Notes: a model not told the origin generated them from the sequence alone. 30,178 bases of DNA from Leptolyngbyaceae cyanobacterium M65_K2018_010 (GCA_015295885.1 DVEE01000194.1:1-30178); one strand, 5' to 3'. Positions 8,247 through 16,914 are shown, counted from the stretch's first letter. Translations and numbers: made by a program.

Positions 8247-11106
8247 TCAGCACCTGGGTGATGCGATCGTCCACATCCTCCAAGTAGGCCAGGGTGGTGG
8301 TATCCAGGCGGCGACCAAAACGGCGCAGGTAGGTTTCCACGGCCCCCTGCAACTGTCTCATCTGGTGGCGGGCCAATAGGCGAGCATCCTCGGGGGCACC
8401 CCAGGTGGTTTCTAGGGCTAGACCATCGAACCAATCCAGGGGGGCGGTATCCTGGCTCGAATGGCGCAGAAACAGGTGGGTCAAAATGTTCAGGTGGTGG
8501 CGTTGGAGGCCTCGCCGCAGGCTAGACAACTGAATCGGCTCTGAACCAGGGTTGAGAATTTCCCCCCACACCGATTGTCCCAGGGTTTCAAATAGCTCGG
8601 TCAGGGTCAGGGGGTCAGCGGTGGGGGCCTTAAGTTCGGCGTCGCGCAGGCGCACCAGGCGCTCGCCGTAGAGGATATCGCTCAGCACTAGGGCCTGTAC
8701 AAACAGAACGCGATCGTAGATGGGGTAGTCCAGGGGATAGAGGGTCAGCGGCTGCCCCCAGTGCAACCAGCGGTCGGGGGCTAGCAGGTTAATCAACTCT
8801 GGCGGCAGTTGCAGGGCATCGGTCGCCAGTACCCGTTGGTTCAGGATGTCCAACGCCCGCCGTTGTTCGGCCCCGGCAATGGGTTGGAAGGGGGGCTGGC
8901 CCTGAGAACTCCAGGGGTCGGTACGGTTAAAACGCTGACCGCCAATGTAGTTGGAGACAATCATGGCCTGCTGCCAATAGTGGCTAAACACCAGATCCAC
9001 TCGCCGCCGCAGGGCTCCGTAGGTTTCCCCCGGATTCAAGGAGAACCAGTTGAGCTTGTCCCAAATGGCCTGGGCGATGGCCATTTGCCCCGCCGCATAG
9101 CCGAGGGGATCGCGGCTGAGGTCCCAGGGACTGGCCTTGGGGTCGAGAAAATCGTAGATATCCTCGTCGGTGGCCAGGGCTAATTCCGGTGCCCCGGCGC
9201 GACTGGCAATGTGCTGCAGTTCCCGCTGGGCAGCCACCGGGCTGGTGATGGGTTTATAGCCATACTCGATCGCCCACAGGTCATAGGGCCCCAACCGGGT
9301 GGGGAAATAATCCCCCTGGGTCTGGCCCGGGGGAGCCAAGTTGGGCGGAAAATAGTCCATCACAGAACTCACCATGCCCTGGCTGCGGGTGATCTCTGGG
9401 TCGTTTAGCGCTTCGGTAGCTAGCAGGGTACTGCCCAGAAAGTTATGGCGCAGGCCCAGCACATGGCCCACCTCATGGGCGGTCAGCGCCCGCAGGTAGT
9501 CCTGCACGTAGGTTTCCCGGGTGGCTGGGGTGGTCAGGGGATCGGCTAGGGTGTTCAAGGCCAGGGCCCCAAAGGCGCCCTGCTGAAAGGCCTGTACCCC
9601 GGCACAGGTCTCGATTCCGGGGCGGTAGGCCCCAGGGGTAGCCTGTACCTCCCGCTGTCCGGCCCAACCGGGGGGGGCTGACGGGCTGGGATTACCGGTA
9701 AATCGCTGGAAGAGCCGCTGGGCCAGGGAATGGCCACAGAACTGGAGTATGGGGACTTGGCTGAGGGTATCCAGGTTGGCCCCCAGGGTCTGGTATTCCT
9801 GGTTCAGATAGCCGATGACGCTGGCATCCAAAATCACATCCGCATCCAGAATTTCGCCGGTCAGCGGATTCACCCGCGCTGGCCCCAGCCCCAGGGCCCA
9901 GGGCTCGAAGGAATCGGACCAGCGAATCACGTTGTAGCGCACATCCGCCGGGTCCCAATCAGCCCGATCGGGCATTTGCCGGACCTCAATGGCCTGGGTA
10001 AAGCCGGCCCGTTCAAAGGCCCCATTCCACCACTCCACCCCTTCCCGAATGGCCTGGCGGTACGGGGGGGGAATGGTATTCTCCAGCCAGAAGACGATGG
10101 GTTGCCGGGGAGGGGAGAGGGCCGCCGTGGGATCCTGCTTTTCCAGATGCCAGCGTTGGATGTAACGCACAAAGGGGTCGGGCGATCGGGCCTGGGTGGG
10201 AGTCCGATAGGCGGTAATGAAATACCCCACCCGCTGGTCAGCGAGCCGGGGTTGAAAGGCTGGATGGTGAGGCAAGGCGGAAAGGCTGTAGCGGACGCGG
10301 AGGTTAAACCCGCGGCCATCGGGCAAGCTGCCTAGGCCACCCCACCAGGCTAGCTGGGTGCCGCTACCGGAAAACCCCAGCACGGTCTCTAGCTCCAGGT
10401 TCTCAGGAAAAACCTGGGTGGTTCCCAGGTAGGAACTCTCGGGGTTAAGGGTATAGCTTTCCATGATCCAGGGAAAGGCACCGGCCAGATTGGCCGGGTC
10501 TCGATTCAGCAAGAAATCGCCTAAATCAATGACCATTTCCCCGGTTTCGGCCTTGATGGCCAAAATGGGCACCGTGAATAACACCGAATCGCTAAAGGAG
10601 TCCGGCACCCTTTGGCGATTTTGAGGGTGCCCCCGGTCGGTGCGGAAGTACAGGTTCGGCACTACCACCTGCAGCCGGTGATCGGGAGCCCGGCGAAACT
10701 GAATCATCAGGTCATTGATGGGCCAACCGCGAAACAGCCCTGCCTCGCCCACTCCCGACTCCAGGGTGGCGATCAGCAATAGGTTTTGATTCAGTTGGTC
10801 GGGGCGCAACCCTAGCAGGGCTTTTTGGCGCTGGGGGTCGCGATAGAGGGTGAACAGGCCCGGGGTGGCCACCAGATTCTGGGTAACTTCGGTAAAGGGT
10901 TTGGGTTCGCCGGCTTCGGGGCTGACCGGAGGACTCACCACCGGCGGGACACTGTCCGTCATCACCTGGGCCAGGACACCCCGATCTAACCCTGGCACCT
11001 GGGCTGTAGCCGGCCTCAGCAGCCCGGATTGCCAGGTGGGCGGCCCCAGGGTGATGATCAAGCTGCACAGGGCAATTAGCCCTAACCGAACTCCTGGCCT
11101 CACCAA
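8224..11106 (-). CDS. Exported zinc-dependent metalloprotease (metzincin type, DUF4953/DUF5117-like)
   Basis: The 960-residue protein has a hydrophobic signal peptide at residues 6-30 and a likely cleavage site after ATA at 33-35. The N-terminal half resembles the DUF5118/DUF5117 region of large bacterial zinc metalloproteases. The catalytic site is the full metzincin motif HEVGHVLGLRH at 544-554 (His544, His548 and His554 as zinc ligands, Glu545 as base). It is followed by a Met-turn, SVMDYF, with Met583. It probably acts in the periplasm or outside the cell; its substrate is unknown. The reading frame opens at TTG 11106 with GTG at 11103 as the next codon; GGAAGG lies at a suitable distance upstream of both, and no ATG is available before the signal peptide. 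It is upstream of and overlaps the COG3044 ATPase gene, and is divergent from queG. Confidence 0.88.
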   Translation of the reverse strand: MVRPGVRLGLIALCSLIITLGPPTWQSGLLRPATAQVPGLDRGVLAQVMTDSVPPVVSPPVSPEAGEPKPFTEVTQNLVATPGLFTLYRDPQRQKALLGLRPDQLNQNLLLIATLESGVGEAGLFRGWPINDLMIQFRRAPDHRLQVVVPNLYFRTDRGHPQNRQRVPDSFSDSVLFTVPILAIKAETGEMVIDLGDFLLNRDPANLAGAFPWIMESYTLNPESSYLGTTQVFPENLELETVLGFSGSGTQLAWWGGLGSLPDGRGFNLRVRYSLSALPHHPAFQPRLADQRVGYFITAYRTPTQARSPDPFVRYIQRWHLEKQDPTAALSPPRQPIVFWLENTIPPPYRQAIREGVEWWNGAFERAGFTQAIEVRQMPDRADWDPADVRYNVIRWSDSFEPWALGLGPARVNPLTGEILDADVILDASVIGYLNQEYQTLGANLDTLSQVPILQFCGHSLAQRLFQRFTGNPSPSAPPGWAGQREVQATPGAYRPGIETCAGVQAFQQGAFGALALNTLADPLTTPATRETYVQDYLRALTAHEVGHVLGLRHNFLGSTLLATEALNDPEITRSQGMVSSVMDYFPPNLAPPGQTQGDYFPTRLGPYDLWAIEYGYKPITSPVAAQRELQHIASRAGAPELALATDEDIYDFLDPKASPWDLSRDPLGYAAGQMAIAQAIWDKLNWFSLNPGETYGALRRRVDLVFSHYWQQAMIVSNYIGGQRFNRTDPWSSQGQPPFQPIAGAEQRRALDILNQRVLATDALQLPPELINLLAPDRWLHWGQPLTLYPLDYPIYDRVLFVQALVLSDILYGERLVRLRDAELKAPTADPLTLTELFETLGQSVWGEILNPGSEPIQLSSLRRGLQRHHLNILTHLFLRHSSQDTAPLDWFDGLALETTWGAPEDARLLARHQMRQLQGAVETYLRRFGRRLDTTTLAYLEDVDDRITQVLNASLRRQ

Positions 11107-11313
11107 TGCAGTCCTTCCCTCAGCCCAATGAGATTGTTTTCGTTGTCATACTCTAGCGTTTTCGGGCCAAGGGGTGAAGGGGCTCCGGGGAGGGGAATTG
11201 AGGCGGTGGGAGCAGCCCGCCTGGGGGCGTGAAGAAAAGCCACAGAAAGCCTTCTAGACCGGTCAACTGCCTCTAGGATTGAGGCAGAGTCTCCCAGATG
11301 TGGCAATGGTGCC

Positions 11314-12294
11314 GTGACCTCTTCAGGACCAACCCGACAAGCCGTCATTGATCAGGCCCGGCAATTGGGGTTTCACCTGGTGGGTATTGCCGCGGTCAAC
11401 CCCCACCCCGATGGCCCTGAACAAGCCGCCACAGCCCACCTGCAAAGCTGGCTCCGGCAGGGCTACCAGGCCGATATGACCTGGATGGAGAACCCCAAAC
11501 GGCAGGATGTGCGGCGGATCATGCCCGGGGTGCGATCGCTGATCTGTGTGGCTCTCAACTACTACACTCCCCATCCCCACTCCCCCCAGCCTGACCACGG
11601 CAAAATTTCTCGCTACGCCTGGGGGCGCGACTATCATCGCATCCTGCAGCCGCGGCTACAGGCCCTGGCTGCCTGGCTGCAGACCCAGGCGGAGGCCGCG
11701 GGCCTGGCCCCCCAGGTGCGCTACTACGCTGATACGGGCCCAGTACAAGATAAGGTTTGGGCCCAGCGAGCCGGGCTGGGCTGGATTGCCAAAAACGGCA
11801 ACCTGATTACCCGCCAGTATGGGTCCTGGGTGTTTTTAGGGGAAATTCTCACCACCCTGGACCTCGCCGGCGATCGCCCCCATACCGCCCACTGCGGCAC
11901 CTGCACCCGTTGCCTGGAGGCTTGCCCCACGGGGGCGATTACCCAACCCTACGTGGTTGATGCCCACCGCTGCCTGGCCTACCACACCATCGAAAATCGG
12001 GCGGCAACCTTGCCCGCTCCGGTGGTACCGCACCTACAGAACTGGGTAGCGGGTTGCGATATTTGCCAGGATGTTTGCCCCTGGAACCTGAGGTTTGCCC
12101 AACCCACGGATATCGCTGAATTTCAGCCCTACCCCTGGAATCTGGCCCCACCTCTGGCAGACCTGGCTCAGTTGTCGGACAGCGAGTGGGATCATCGGTT
12201 TCGAGCTTCCGCCCTACGGCGGATTAAACCGGCAATGTGGCGGCGTAATGCCCGGGCGGCCCAGGCCGCTAATCAGCCCGGCCCTACCCCCTGA
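11314..12294 (+). CDS. queG: Epoxyqueuosine reductase QueG
   Basis: QueG performs the last step of queuosine synthesis, reducing epoxyqueuosine to queuosine in tRNA with cobalamin and two [4Fe-4S] clusters in the cytoplasm. The 326-residue length is a little shorter than many homologues. The YADTGPV motif at 138-144 contains the expected catalytic Asp140. The ferredoxin-like cluster region has Cys194, Cys197, Cys200 and Cys204 (CGTCTRCLEACP) and Cys248, Cys251 and Cys255 (CDICQDVCPWN). The start is GTG 11314. An ATG at 11306 is out of frame and stops at once, and no good Shine-Dalgarno is visible, so the start is moderately uncertain. It is divergent from the metalloprotease gene, with about 200 bp between them. 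Confidence 0.94.
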   Translation: MTSSGPTRQAVIDQARQLGFHLVGIAAVNPHPDGPEQAATAHLQSWLRQGYQADMTWMENPKRQDVRRIMPGVRSLICVALNYYTPHPHSPQPDHGKISRYAWGRDYHRILQPRLQALAAWLQTQAEAAGLAPQVRYYADTGPVQDKVWAQRAGLGWIAKNGNLITRQYGSWVFLGEILTTLDLAGDRPHTAHCGTCTRCLEACPTGAITQPYVVDAHRCLAYHTIENRAATLPAPVVPHLQNWVAGCDICQDVCPWNLRFAQPTDIAEFQPYPWNLAPPLADLAQLSDSEWDHRFRASALRRIKPAMWRRNARAAQAANQPGPTP

Positions 12295-12373
12295 ACTCGG
12301 CTGGGTGGGGCAACGCTTAGGGAAACCCCCCTACAGGCATGCAAATGGATTACTCTAATAGACGTAATAGACG

Positions 12374-13282
12374 GTGAACCGCTGCTTGGAACCCGTGGTG
12401 TTAAAACAAATTGCCCTGTTGTCTTGCCTGACCCTAGGCGGCTGGCTCGGTGCCTCAGCGCCAGCTCTGTCCCAGGCCCTAACCCCCTACGTACTGCCTC
12501 TGGACTACGATCTGATGGCGGAGCAAGGGCGATTTTTAGCCAGCGAAGCCCAGCAACTTGCCGAATTTCGTCAGTTTAATCAGGCCCTAGCCCTGGCCCA
12601 GTTGGCCTCCCAATTGGCACCCAACGATGGCCAGGTCTTAGGGTTGCTGGGGGGGCTGTACCTGCAGGCCAACGAGACCGAAAAGGCCGTCAGTCTGCTA
12701 GAACGGGCAAGAACCCTGGCCCCTGGAGATGCTCGCATTTTATTTGCCCTGGGATCGGCCTACTTTCAGCAGGGTGATTATCTCAAAGCCTCGACCCAGC
12801 TAGAACAGGGCCTCAAACTGGAACCCAACAACCCTACGGCGCTGTTTGACCTGGGCAATGCCTACTTTAAATTGCAGCGGTACGACCAGGCGATCCAGCA
12901 TTACGGAGCTTCGGTCGCGGCCCAGCCCCAGTTTTGGCCTGCGGTGAACAACATCGGTCTGGTTCTTTACGAGCAAGGGGACGCCACCAGGGCCATCGAG
13001 AAATGGCGCGAATCCCTGGAGATTGCCGGTGGAACAGAACCTGAGCCCAAACTGGCCATCGCCGTGGCCACCTATGTGCAAGAGAACTGCAGGGCTGGGG
13101 CCAATGCCCGCAGCGATCGCTGTCGGCAGGCCATTGACCTCGGCATGGAGGCCCTGGAGCAAGATAGTCGCTACGCCGACGAAGCGTTTTTGCGTCAAAA
13201 TCTCTGGGGTGATCGGTTGATGACTTCCACCAACCAGTTCTTTCAGGCTCCCGTGATTAAGAGCCTACTGACCGAACTCTAG
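12374..13282 (+). CDS. Exported tetratricopeptide repeat protein
   Basis: The 302-residue protein starts with a signal peptide (hydrophobic core at about 11-30, likely cleavage near APALS/Q at 33-34). It then has about five TPR units at roughly 52-84, 86-118, 120-152, 154-186 and 188-220, shown by the regular A-x-x-LG-x-x-Y and P-x-x-A spacing. TPR arrays mediate protein-protein contacts, so it probably scaffolds an assembly in the periplasm or thylakoid lumen; the partner is unknown. The C-terminal 80 residues have no recognised motif and contain two cysteines near 239 and 249. Start GTG 12374 keeps the full signal peptide; a later GTG pair at codons 8-9 is also possible. It lies between queG and the phosphoketolase-like gene, with spacing that suggests separate transcription. 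Confidence 0.82.
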   Translation: MNRCLEPVVLKQIALLSCLTLGGWLGASAPALSQALTPYVLPLDYDLMAEQGRFLASEAQQLAEFRQFNQALALAQLASQLAPNDGQVLGLLGGLYLQANETEKAVSLLERARTLAPGDARILFALGSAYFQQGDYLKASTQLEQGLKLEPNNPTALFDLGNAYFKLQRYDQAIQHYGASVAAQPQFWPAVNNIGLVLYEQGDATRAIEKWRESLEIAGGTEPEPKLAIAVATYVQENCRAGANARSDRCRQAIDLGMEALEQDSRYADEAFLRQNLWGDRLMTSTNQFFQAPVIKSLLTEL

Positions 13283-13538
13283 GCGGAGCTTGTGGTCGTC
13301 CACCCGCTCTAGGCTGAGGTCAGGCCTGGGGGACAATGCCAATACCCAGCCAACCTGATTTCTATGGTTGAAACCCCTGACCCCGGCATCTCGGGCTACC
13401 CCTCCCTGTGTAGGATGGTAAACAGACCTTAGCCAAGGGTATGCCACGCCGGGCAAAGTTTTCCTTTGCCTGGCCGGTAGGGCAGGATGAGGTTTTTGAG
13501 TTTGCCTACTTTTTTGACGCTAGTTAGGGGTTTTCAGT

Positions 13539-15743
13539 ATGACGGCGGTTAGCAGCCCATCTATTCCAACTTTTTGCGAGGGTATTCAGCACTTTGGCCC
13601 CCCCCTCCCCGATTTTGAGATCTACGGGCAAACCCCCGCCATTTCCCCCGGCCAAAGGGCGATTACCTCCCCCAGCGACCCCAATGCCATCTACCAAACC
13701 CTCCTGGCCGCCGACGCCCTCCGCTACCTGACCCTGCAAATGACCGCCAGCAAAGAGTCGGGTCATCCCGGTGGGTTTGCCAGCATTGCCGAAGCGATCG
13801 CCGCCCTGGTCATGCTGGGCCACAAAAATATCATTACCGAAGTCGGCCACCACGCCCCCGGCTTCTACAGCAACGTCTTTTTAGACCGTTCTCTGGAAGC
13901 CATGCAAATTGAAACCGTGGCTCAGTTGTGCGCCCGCTTCCGGGAAACCCATGGCCTGCTGGGTCACCTGTCCGGCCAGATCCCCGGCTTGCTGAACCCG
14001 GCTGGCCCCCTCGGTCAGGGCCAACACTTTGCCATGGCTGGGGCCAAGCTGCACCCCGGCGTCCTCTTCCCCGTCACCATTGGCGATGGCGGCCTGGGTG
14101 AACCCTACATCATGAGCAGCTTTGGCCACTTCCATACCGCCTACCCCACCATCACCAATTTCCTACCCATTCTGGTCTGGAACGGCTACTCCCAGGAGCA
14201 CCACAGCATGGTGTCTACCCAGTCCAACCAGGCCATGGTGGATTACTGGCGCGGTAATGGCTTCCAAGAGGTGGTGCTGGTCGATGCCAAGGAGTTCGAT
14301 GATGCTCATCAACCCGGCGCCTACGTGGATAGCACCGCCTTCTCCTTCCCCCAGCGGTTTGCCTTTACCCAGGCAGTGCTGGCCGCCACCGACAAAGCCG
14401 CTAAGCTAGCCCTGGGGGGCACCCTCACCGTACTGATTGTGAAGCAACTGAAAGGAGCCGGGGTCCACAAGCGGGGGGCCCAGTCCCATAACCTTTACCC
14501 CGGCGATTCCCTGGAGCGCGACTATATTGTCAGTGCCCTGACCGCCCGGGCCCTCCACCCCGAAGCCTGGAACCTGGTGCGCACCAACTACGAACGGGCC
14601 GGTGGTGGCCCCGCGGCTAAAACCGTCGTCACCGAGTCGGTACTGCCCCTGCCCGACCTGGGCAGCCTGCCCCTCAACGAGTTTCCCGTCGGTGGCGACA
14701 AGCAAGTGGCCACGACGGCCATGGGGGCTCTGGTGGGCTATGTCGGCCAACAAGACCCCCAATTCGTTGTTACCAACGCCGATGGCAATGCCGCCTCTGG
14801 CATCAATAACATTAACCAGGCCCTAAAAATCATCCACCCCGTTACCGACGCCACCTACTTCCAGCAGCCCCAGGGCCAAGTTTACGAACCCCTCAGTGAA
14901 GATGCCTGTGCCGGCCTCGCTGCCGCCCAGGCCCTGTTTGGCGCCCGCACCCTCTGGTGCTCCTACGAGTCCTTTGCCATCAATGGCCTGCCCATCTGGC
15001 AGACGGTCACCCAGGCCATGGCCGAACTGCGCCGCCCCACTCCCTCCACCATTACCCTGTTTACCGCCGGAGCCCTGGAGCAGGGCCGCAATGGCTGGAC
15101 CCACCAGCGGCCCGAAGTGGAAAACTACTTTGCCGGCATGATGCGCAATGGCAATGTTTACCCCCTCTTTCCCACCGATGCCAATAGCATTCAGGTGTGC
15201 TACGACTGGGCCCTGGGCACTCGCAACAAGGGCATTACCATCACCGCTAGTAAGTCGCCCCTGCCGATTCGCACCACCTTTGAGCAACCCCGCCAGGCCC
15301 TGGCTGAGGGAGCTGTAGAGCTGGCTGCCACCCCTGGGGACCAAACCGTTGTCTTTGCGGTGATTGGCGATATGACCTTAATCCCCGTCTTTGAAGCCGC
15401 CGAGCACCTGGCTAGCCTGGGCCTGGGTAGCCGCATTGTCTCGGTAGTTAACCCCCGCCAGCTCTACCGCCCCAGTGATGTGGCTTGGGATCTCTGCTCT
15501 GAGCCGGATAGCAGTTTCCTGGATGACGCCGGCTTTGAGCGTTTGTTTGGGGGGGATGCCCTCCTGGCTATTACCGGTGGCTCCAGCGCCATGGTGGAAC
15601 CGATCCTGCTGCGCAGCACCGCCCCCCGGGATGTCTTTGCCTGGAAGCGCGGCGAAACCACCGCCAATGCCGGGCAGATTATGGCCCTAAATGGGTTAAC
15701 TGCTGAGAACTTTGTGGCCCGGGCGAAAGCCCTGTTGGGGTGA
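13539..15743 (+). CDS. Phosphoketolase/transketolase-family ThDP enzyme
   Basis: The 734-residue protein belongs to the thiamine-diphosphate transketolase/phosphoketolase superfamily. Visible marks: ASKESGHPGGF at 70-80, the ThDP-Mg motif GDGGLGE (182-188) with Asn215, a pyrimidine-domain stretch SYESFAINGLPIWQ, and a phosphoketolase-like THQRPEVENYF...PTDANS segment. It is shorter than canonical bacterial phosphoketolases (about 790-800 residues) and lacks an obvious copy of their usual N-terminal signature. It most resembles the second, divergent cyanobacterial phosphoketolase-like paralogue. A role in cleaving xylulose-5-P or fructose-6-P to acetyl-P is plausible but not shown; a different transketolase-like reaction is possible. 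Start ATG 13539 has no strong Shine-Dalgarno. It is the last gene before the nif leader region and is in the same direction as nif. Confidence 0.8.
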   Translation: MTAVSSPSIPTFCEGIQHFGPPLPDFEIYGQTPAISPGQRAITSPSDPNAIYQTLLAADALRYLTLQMTASKESGHPGGFASIAEAIAALVMLGHKNIITEVGHHAPGFYSNVFLDRSLEAMQIETVAQLCARFRETHGLLGHLSGQIPGLLNPAGPLGQGQHFAMAGAKLHPGVLFPVTIGDGGLGEPYIMSSFGHFHTAYPTITNFLPILVWNGYSQEHHSMVSTQSNQAMVDYWRGNGFQEVVLVDAKEFDDAHQPGAYVDSTAFSFPQRFAFTQAVLAATDKAAKLALGGTLTVLIVKQLKGAGVHKRGAQSHNLYPGDSLERDYIVSALTARALHPEAWNLVRTNYERAGGGPAAKTVVTESVLPLPDLGSLPLNEFPVGGDKQVATTAMGALVGYVGQQDPQFVVTNADGNAASGINNINQALKIIHPVTDATYFQQPQGQVYEPLSEDACAGLAAAQALFGARTLWCSYESFAINGLPIWQTVTQAMAELRRPTPSTITLFTAGALEQGRNGWTHQRPEVENYFAGMMRNGNVYPLFPTDANSIQVCYDWALGTRNKGITITASKSPLPIRTTFEQPRQALAEGAVELAATPGDQTVVFAVIGDMTLIPVFEAAEHLASLGLGSRIVSVVNPRQLYRPSDVAWDLCSEPDSSFLDDAGFERLFGGDALLAITGGSSAMVEPILLRSTAPRDVFAWKRGETTANAGQIMALNGLTAENFVARAKALLG

Positions 15744-15765
15744 TGGAGAGATAGCAAATGCCTCT

Positions 15766-15833
15766 AGAAACCCGATTTTTGAGTCGCCACGCTCAGGCCA
15801 TCACCGACATTCTGTTGGATAAACCGGGTTTCT
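15766..15833. repeat. Inverted AGAAACCCG/CGGGTTTCT repeat after the phosphoketolase-like gene
   Basis: AGAAACCCG (15766-15774) and CGGGTTTCT (15825-15833) are perfect 9-base complements separated by 50 bases. They belong to the same palindrome family as the pair in the nifH-nifD spacer. It could form the 3' end hairpin of the preceding transcript, but no T-run follows. Confidence 0.55.
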
Positions 15834-15917
15834 GTACTGACGTTTTAGGGGCTTAAGCCTGAGTTGGGGCACCGTGGTGGGGTGGGTGATTAGCGTCAAC
15901 CCCGCCTCTGGTTCTAT

Positions 15918-16015
15918 GGCACTGGTCTTCTAAAGTTGGATCCCTAATTTTCCGTTGCCTGAAACCCCTGAGCAGCAAGTCCTTCAGAAAACGTCCACTT
16001 TAACAAGCCAGTGCC
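15918..16015. repeat. 98-bp element with about 22-bp imperfect terminal inverted repeats
   Basis: The left end GGCACTGG (15918-15925) continues to TAAAGTTGGA (15931-15940). The right end TCCACTTTA (15994-16002) continues to CCAGTGCC (16008-16015). The outer 8 bases match perfectly and the inner part matches with one gap and few mismatches. There is no reading frame inside and no clear target-site duplication. It looks like a miniature inverted-repeat element or a long hairpin RNA; its central part holds CTGAGCAG (15968-15975). Confidence 0.55.
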
Positions 16016-16023
16016 GGGTGTCG

Positions 16024-16055
16024 GCATCCGGGAAGCAGGTTAGCTTCCTAGATGC
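16024..16055. repeat. Stem-loop in the nifB leader
   Basis: GCATC (16024-16028) pairs with GATGC (16051-16055), and GGAAGC (16031-16036) pairs with GCTTCC (16043-16048), leaving a 2x2 internal loop and a 6-base apical loop AGGTTA. AGTGC (16010-16014) and GCACT (16069-16073) could extend it further. Confidence 0.5.
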
Positions 16056-16132
16056 TGTCTCCCTGCTCAGCACTCCGAACAGCCTTGCAGAGAGGGGTTG
16101 GAGAAAACAATATTTCTTTACACACAAAAGCT

Positions 16133-16145
16133 AAGTAAATTACTT
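16133..16145. promoter_or_regulatory. AT-rich palindrome AAGTAA-A-TTACTT
   Basis: A perfect 6-base dyad with a one-base centre sits in the only strongly AT-rich block of the region (about 16107-16190). Dyads of this size in AT-rich DNA are typical of regulator binding sites; the protein is unknown. Confidence 0.3.
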
Positions 16146-16242
16146 TTAAATTCTTGGAATAGATAAAGCCGATACAGTTTAATATTTAGTTGGCTGCAGA
16201 GATCGCCTCATTCTGTATCCAACTACTCCATAAAACAGGGTT

Positions 16243-16252
16243 TGAGTACTCA
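16243..16252. promoter_or_regulatory. Perfect 10-bp palindrome TGAGTACTCA
   Basis: A perfect self-complementary decamer about 660 bases before nifB. Its right half, ACTCAG with the next base, resembles the recurring CTGCTCAG octamer of the same region, so both could be sites for one regulator. This is inference. Confidence 0.3.
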
Positions 16253-16562
16253 GAGAGGAACCCATTTTTGAGGCTCGGTTTTGATGGTAAACCTAGGTCA
16301 GGCAGGGACTTGGCCTGAGTGCATGAATACTGCTCAGTCCGAAATAAATGGCAGGTTAGGCAAGGAAAAATGCTAGTCCCCCTGACCCTGAGAAAATATT
16401 GTTTCAGCGACAGCTAGGGGTTTAGCCGCTGAGTGCATCGCTAATCATTCAATAAATTCTATCGGGCGGCAGGGGTCAGTCGTAGATCCAGCCATTGCTA
16501 TAACTCTTTCAACGCCGAGCACCCCAGCGTTACTCGACAACTGAAGAAGTTACCAACAAAAA

Positions 16563-16611
16563 GCAACGTCAACCCCAGCTTGGTTAAAGCTTATTTCCTT
16601 TGACGCCTTGC
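16563..16611. repeat. Stem-loop in the nifB leader
   Basis: GCAA and CGTCAA (16563-16572) pair with TTGACG and TTGC (16600-16605 and 16608-16611, two bases bulged). Inside, AGCTT (16577-16581) pairs with AAGCT (16587-16591). Confidence 0.4.
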
Positions 16612-16643
16612 AAAGTTATTGACTGCTCAGAAGCCGAGAGCTA

Positions 16644-16683
16644 AAGCGATTTCAGCATACCCCACCCACTTGGGAAATCGTTT
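16644..16683. repeat. Stem-loop in the nifB leader
   Basis: AAGCGATTTC (16644-16653) pairs with GAAATCGTTT (16674-16683) over 10 positions including one G-U pair, with a 20-base loop. Confidence 0.4.
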
Positions 16684-16709
16684 CTGCCTGCGACGACGAG
16701 GTGCACTGA

Positions 16710-16750
16710 CTGATGGGTTCTGCTCTCTTGATTTGGGGGCCACCCATCAG
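16710..16750. repeat. Stem-loop in the nifB leader
   Basis: CTGATGGGT (16710-16718) is the perfect complement of ACCCATCAG (16742-16750), with a 23-base loop. It is about 165 bases before the nifB start and could structure the mRNA leader. Confidence 0.45.
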
Positions 16751-16914
16751 CCAGCGGCGGAAAGCTAGGGCGCCTAGCCCATCGGACCCCCCATCGGACC
16801 CAATGTTGGGCTCTGCTCCCGCTTTACCCAGCCCACCGTTTCTGCCTTCTGCCTAACGCCTACGGCGACGCTTTGCGAGCTGCCTTCCCCCTTCCCCCTT
16901 ACCTCCCCAAACCC

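Larger units (their letters stand above)
15744..16914. other. 1.17-kb non-coding leader/control region of the nif cluster
   Basis: No credible gene was found; the longest small frame (15758-15856, 32 codons) merely covers the GAAACCC/GGGTTTC repeat. The GC content drops sharply at about 16107-16190. It contains several inverted repeats listed separately, a repeated CTGCTCAG octamer, two copies of CTGAGTGCAT (16315-16324 and 16429-16438), and a tandem CCCATCGGACC pair (16778-16788 and 16790-16800). I found no canonical NtcA site (GTA-N8-TAC). As it precedes nifB, the nif promoter and any CnfR-type activator sites most likely lie here. Confidence 0.7.

Noticed and set aside
13441..13527. 28-codon frame just before the phosphoketolase-like gene
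   Set aside because: No ribosome site and no family resemblance; length is consistent with chance.
15758..15856. 32-codon frame after the phosphoketolase-like gene
   Set aside because: Its sequence derives from the GAAACCC/GGGTTTC inverted repeat, which by itself keeps frames open.
16010..16073. tRNA, SRP RNA or riboswitch at the 16.0-kb stem-loop
   Set aside because: There is no T-arm or anticodon arrangement, no SRP core loop and no recognisable riboswitch box; only nested stems are visible.
15744..16914. Canonical NtcA (GTA-N8-TAC) or sigma-54 type promoter before nifB
   Set aside because: I found no match to the NtcA consensus by eye, and cyanobacteria lack sigma-54, so a -24/-12 promoter is not expected.
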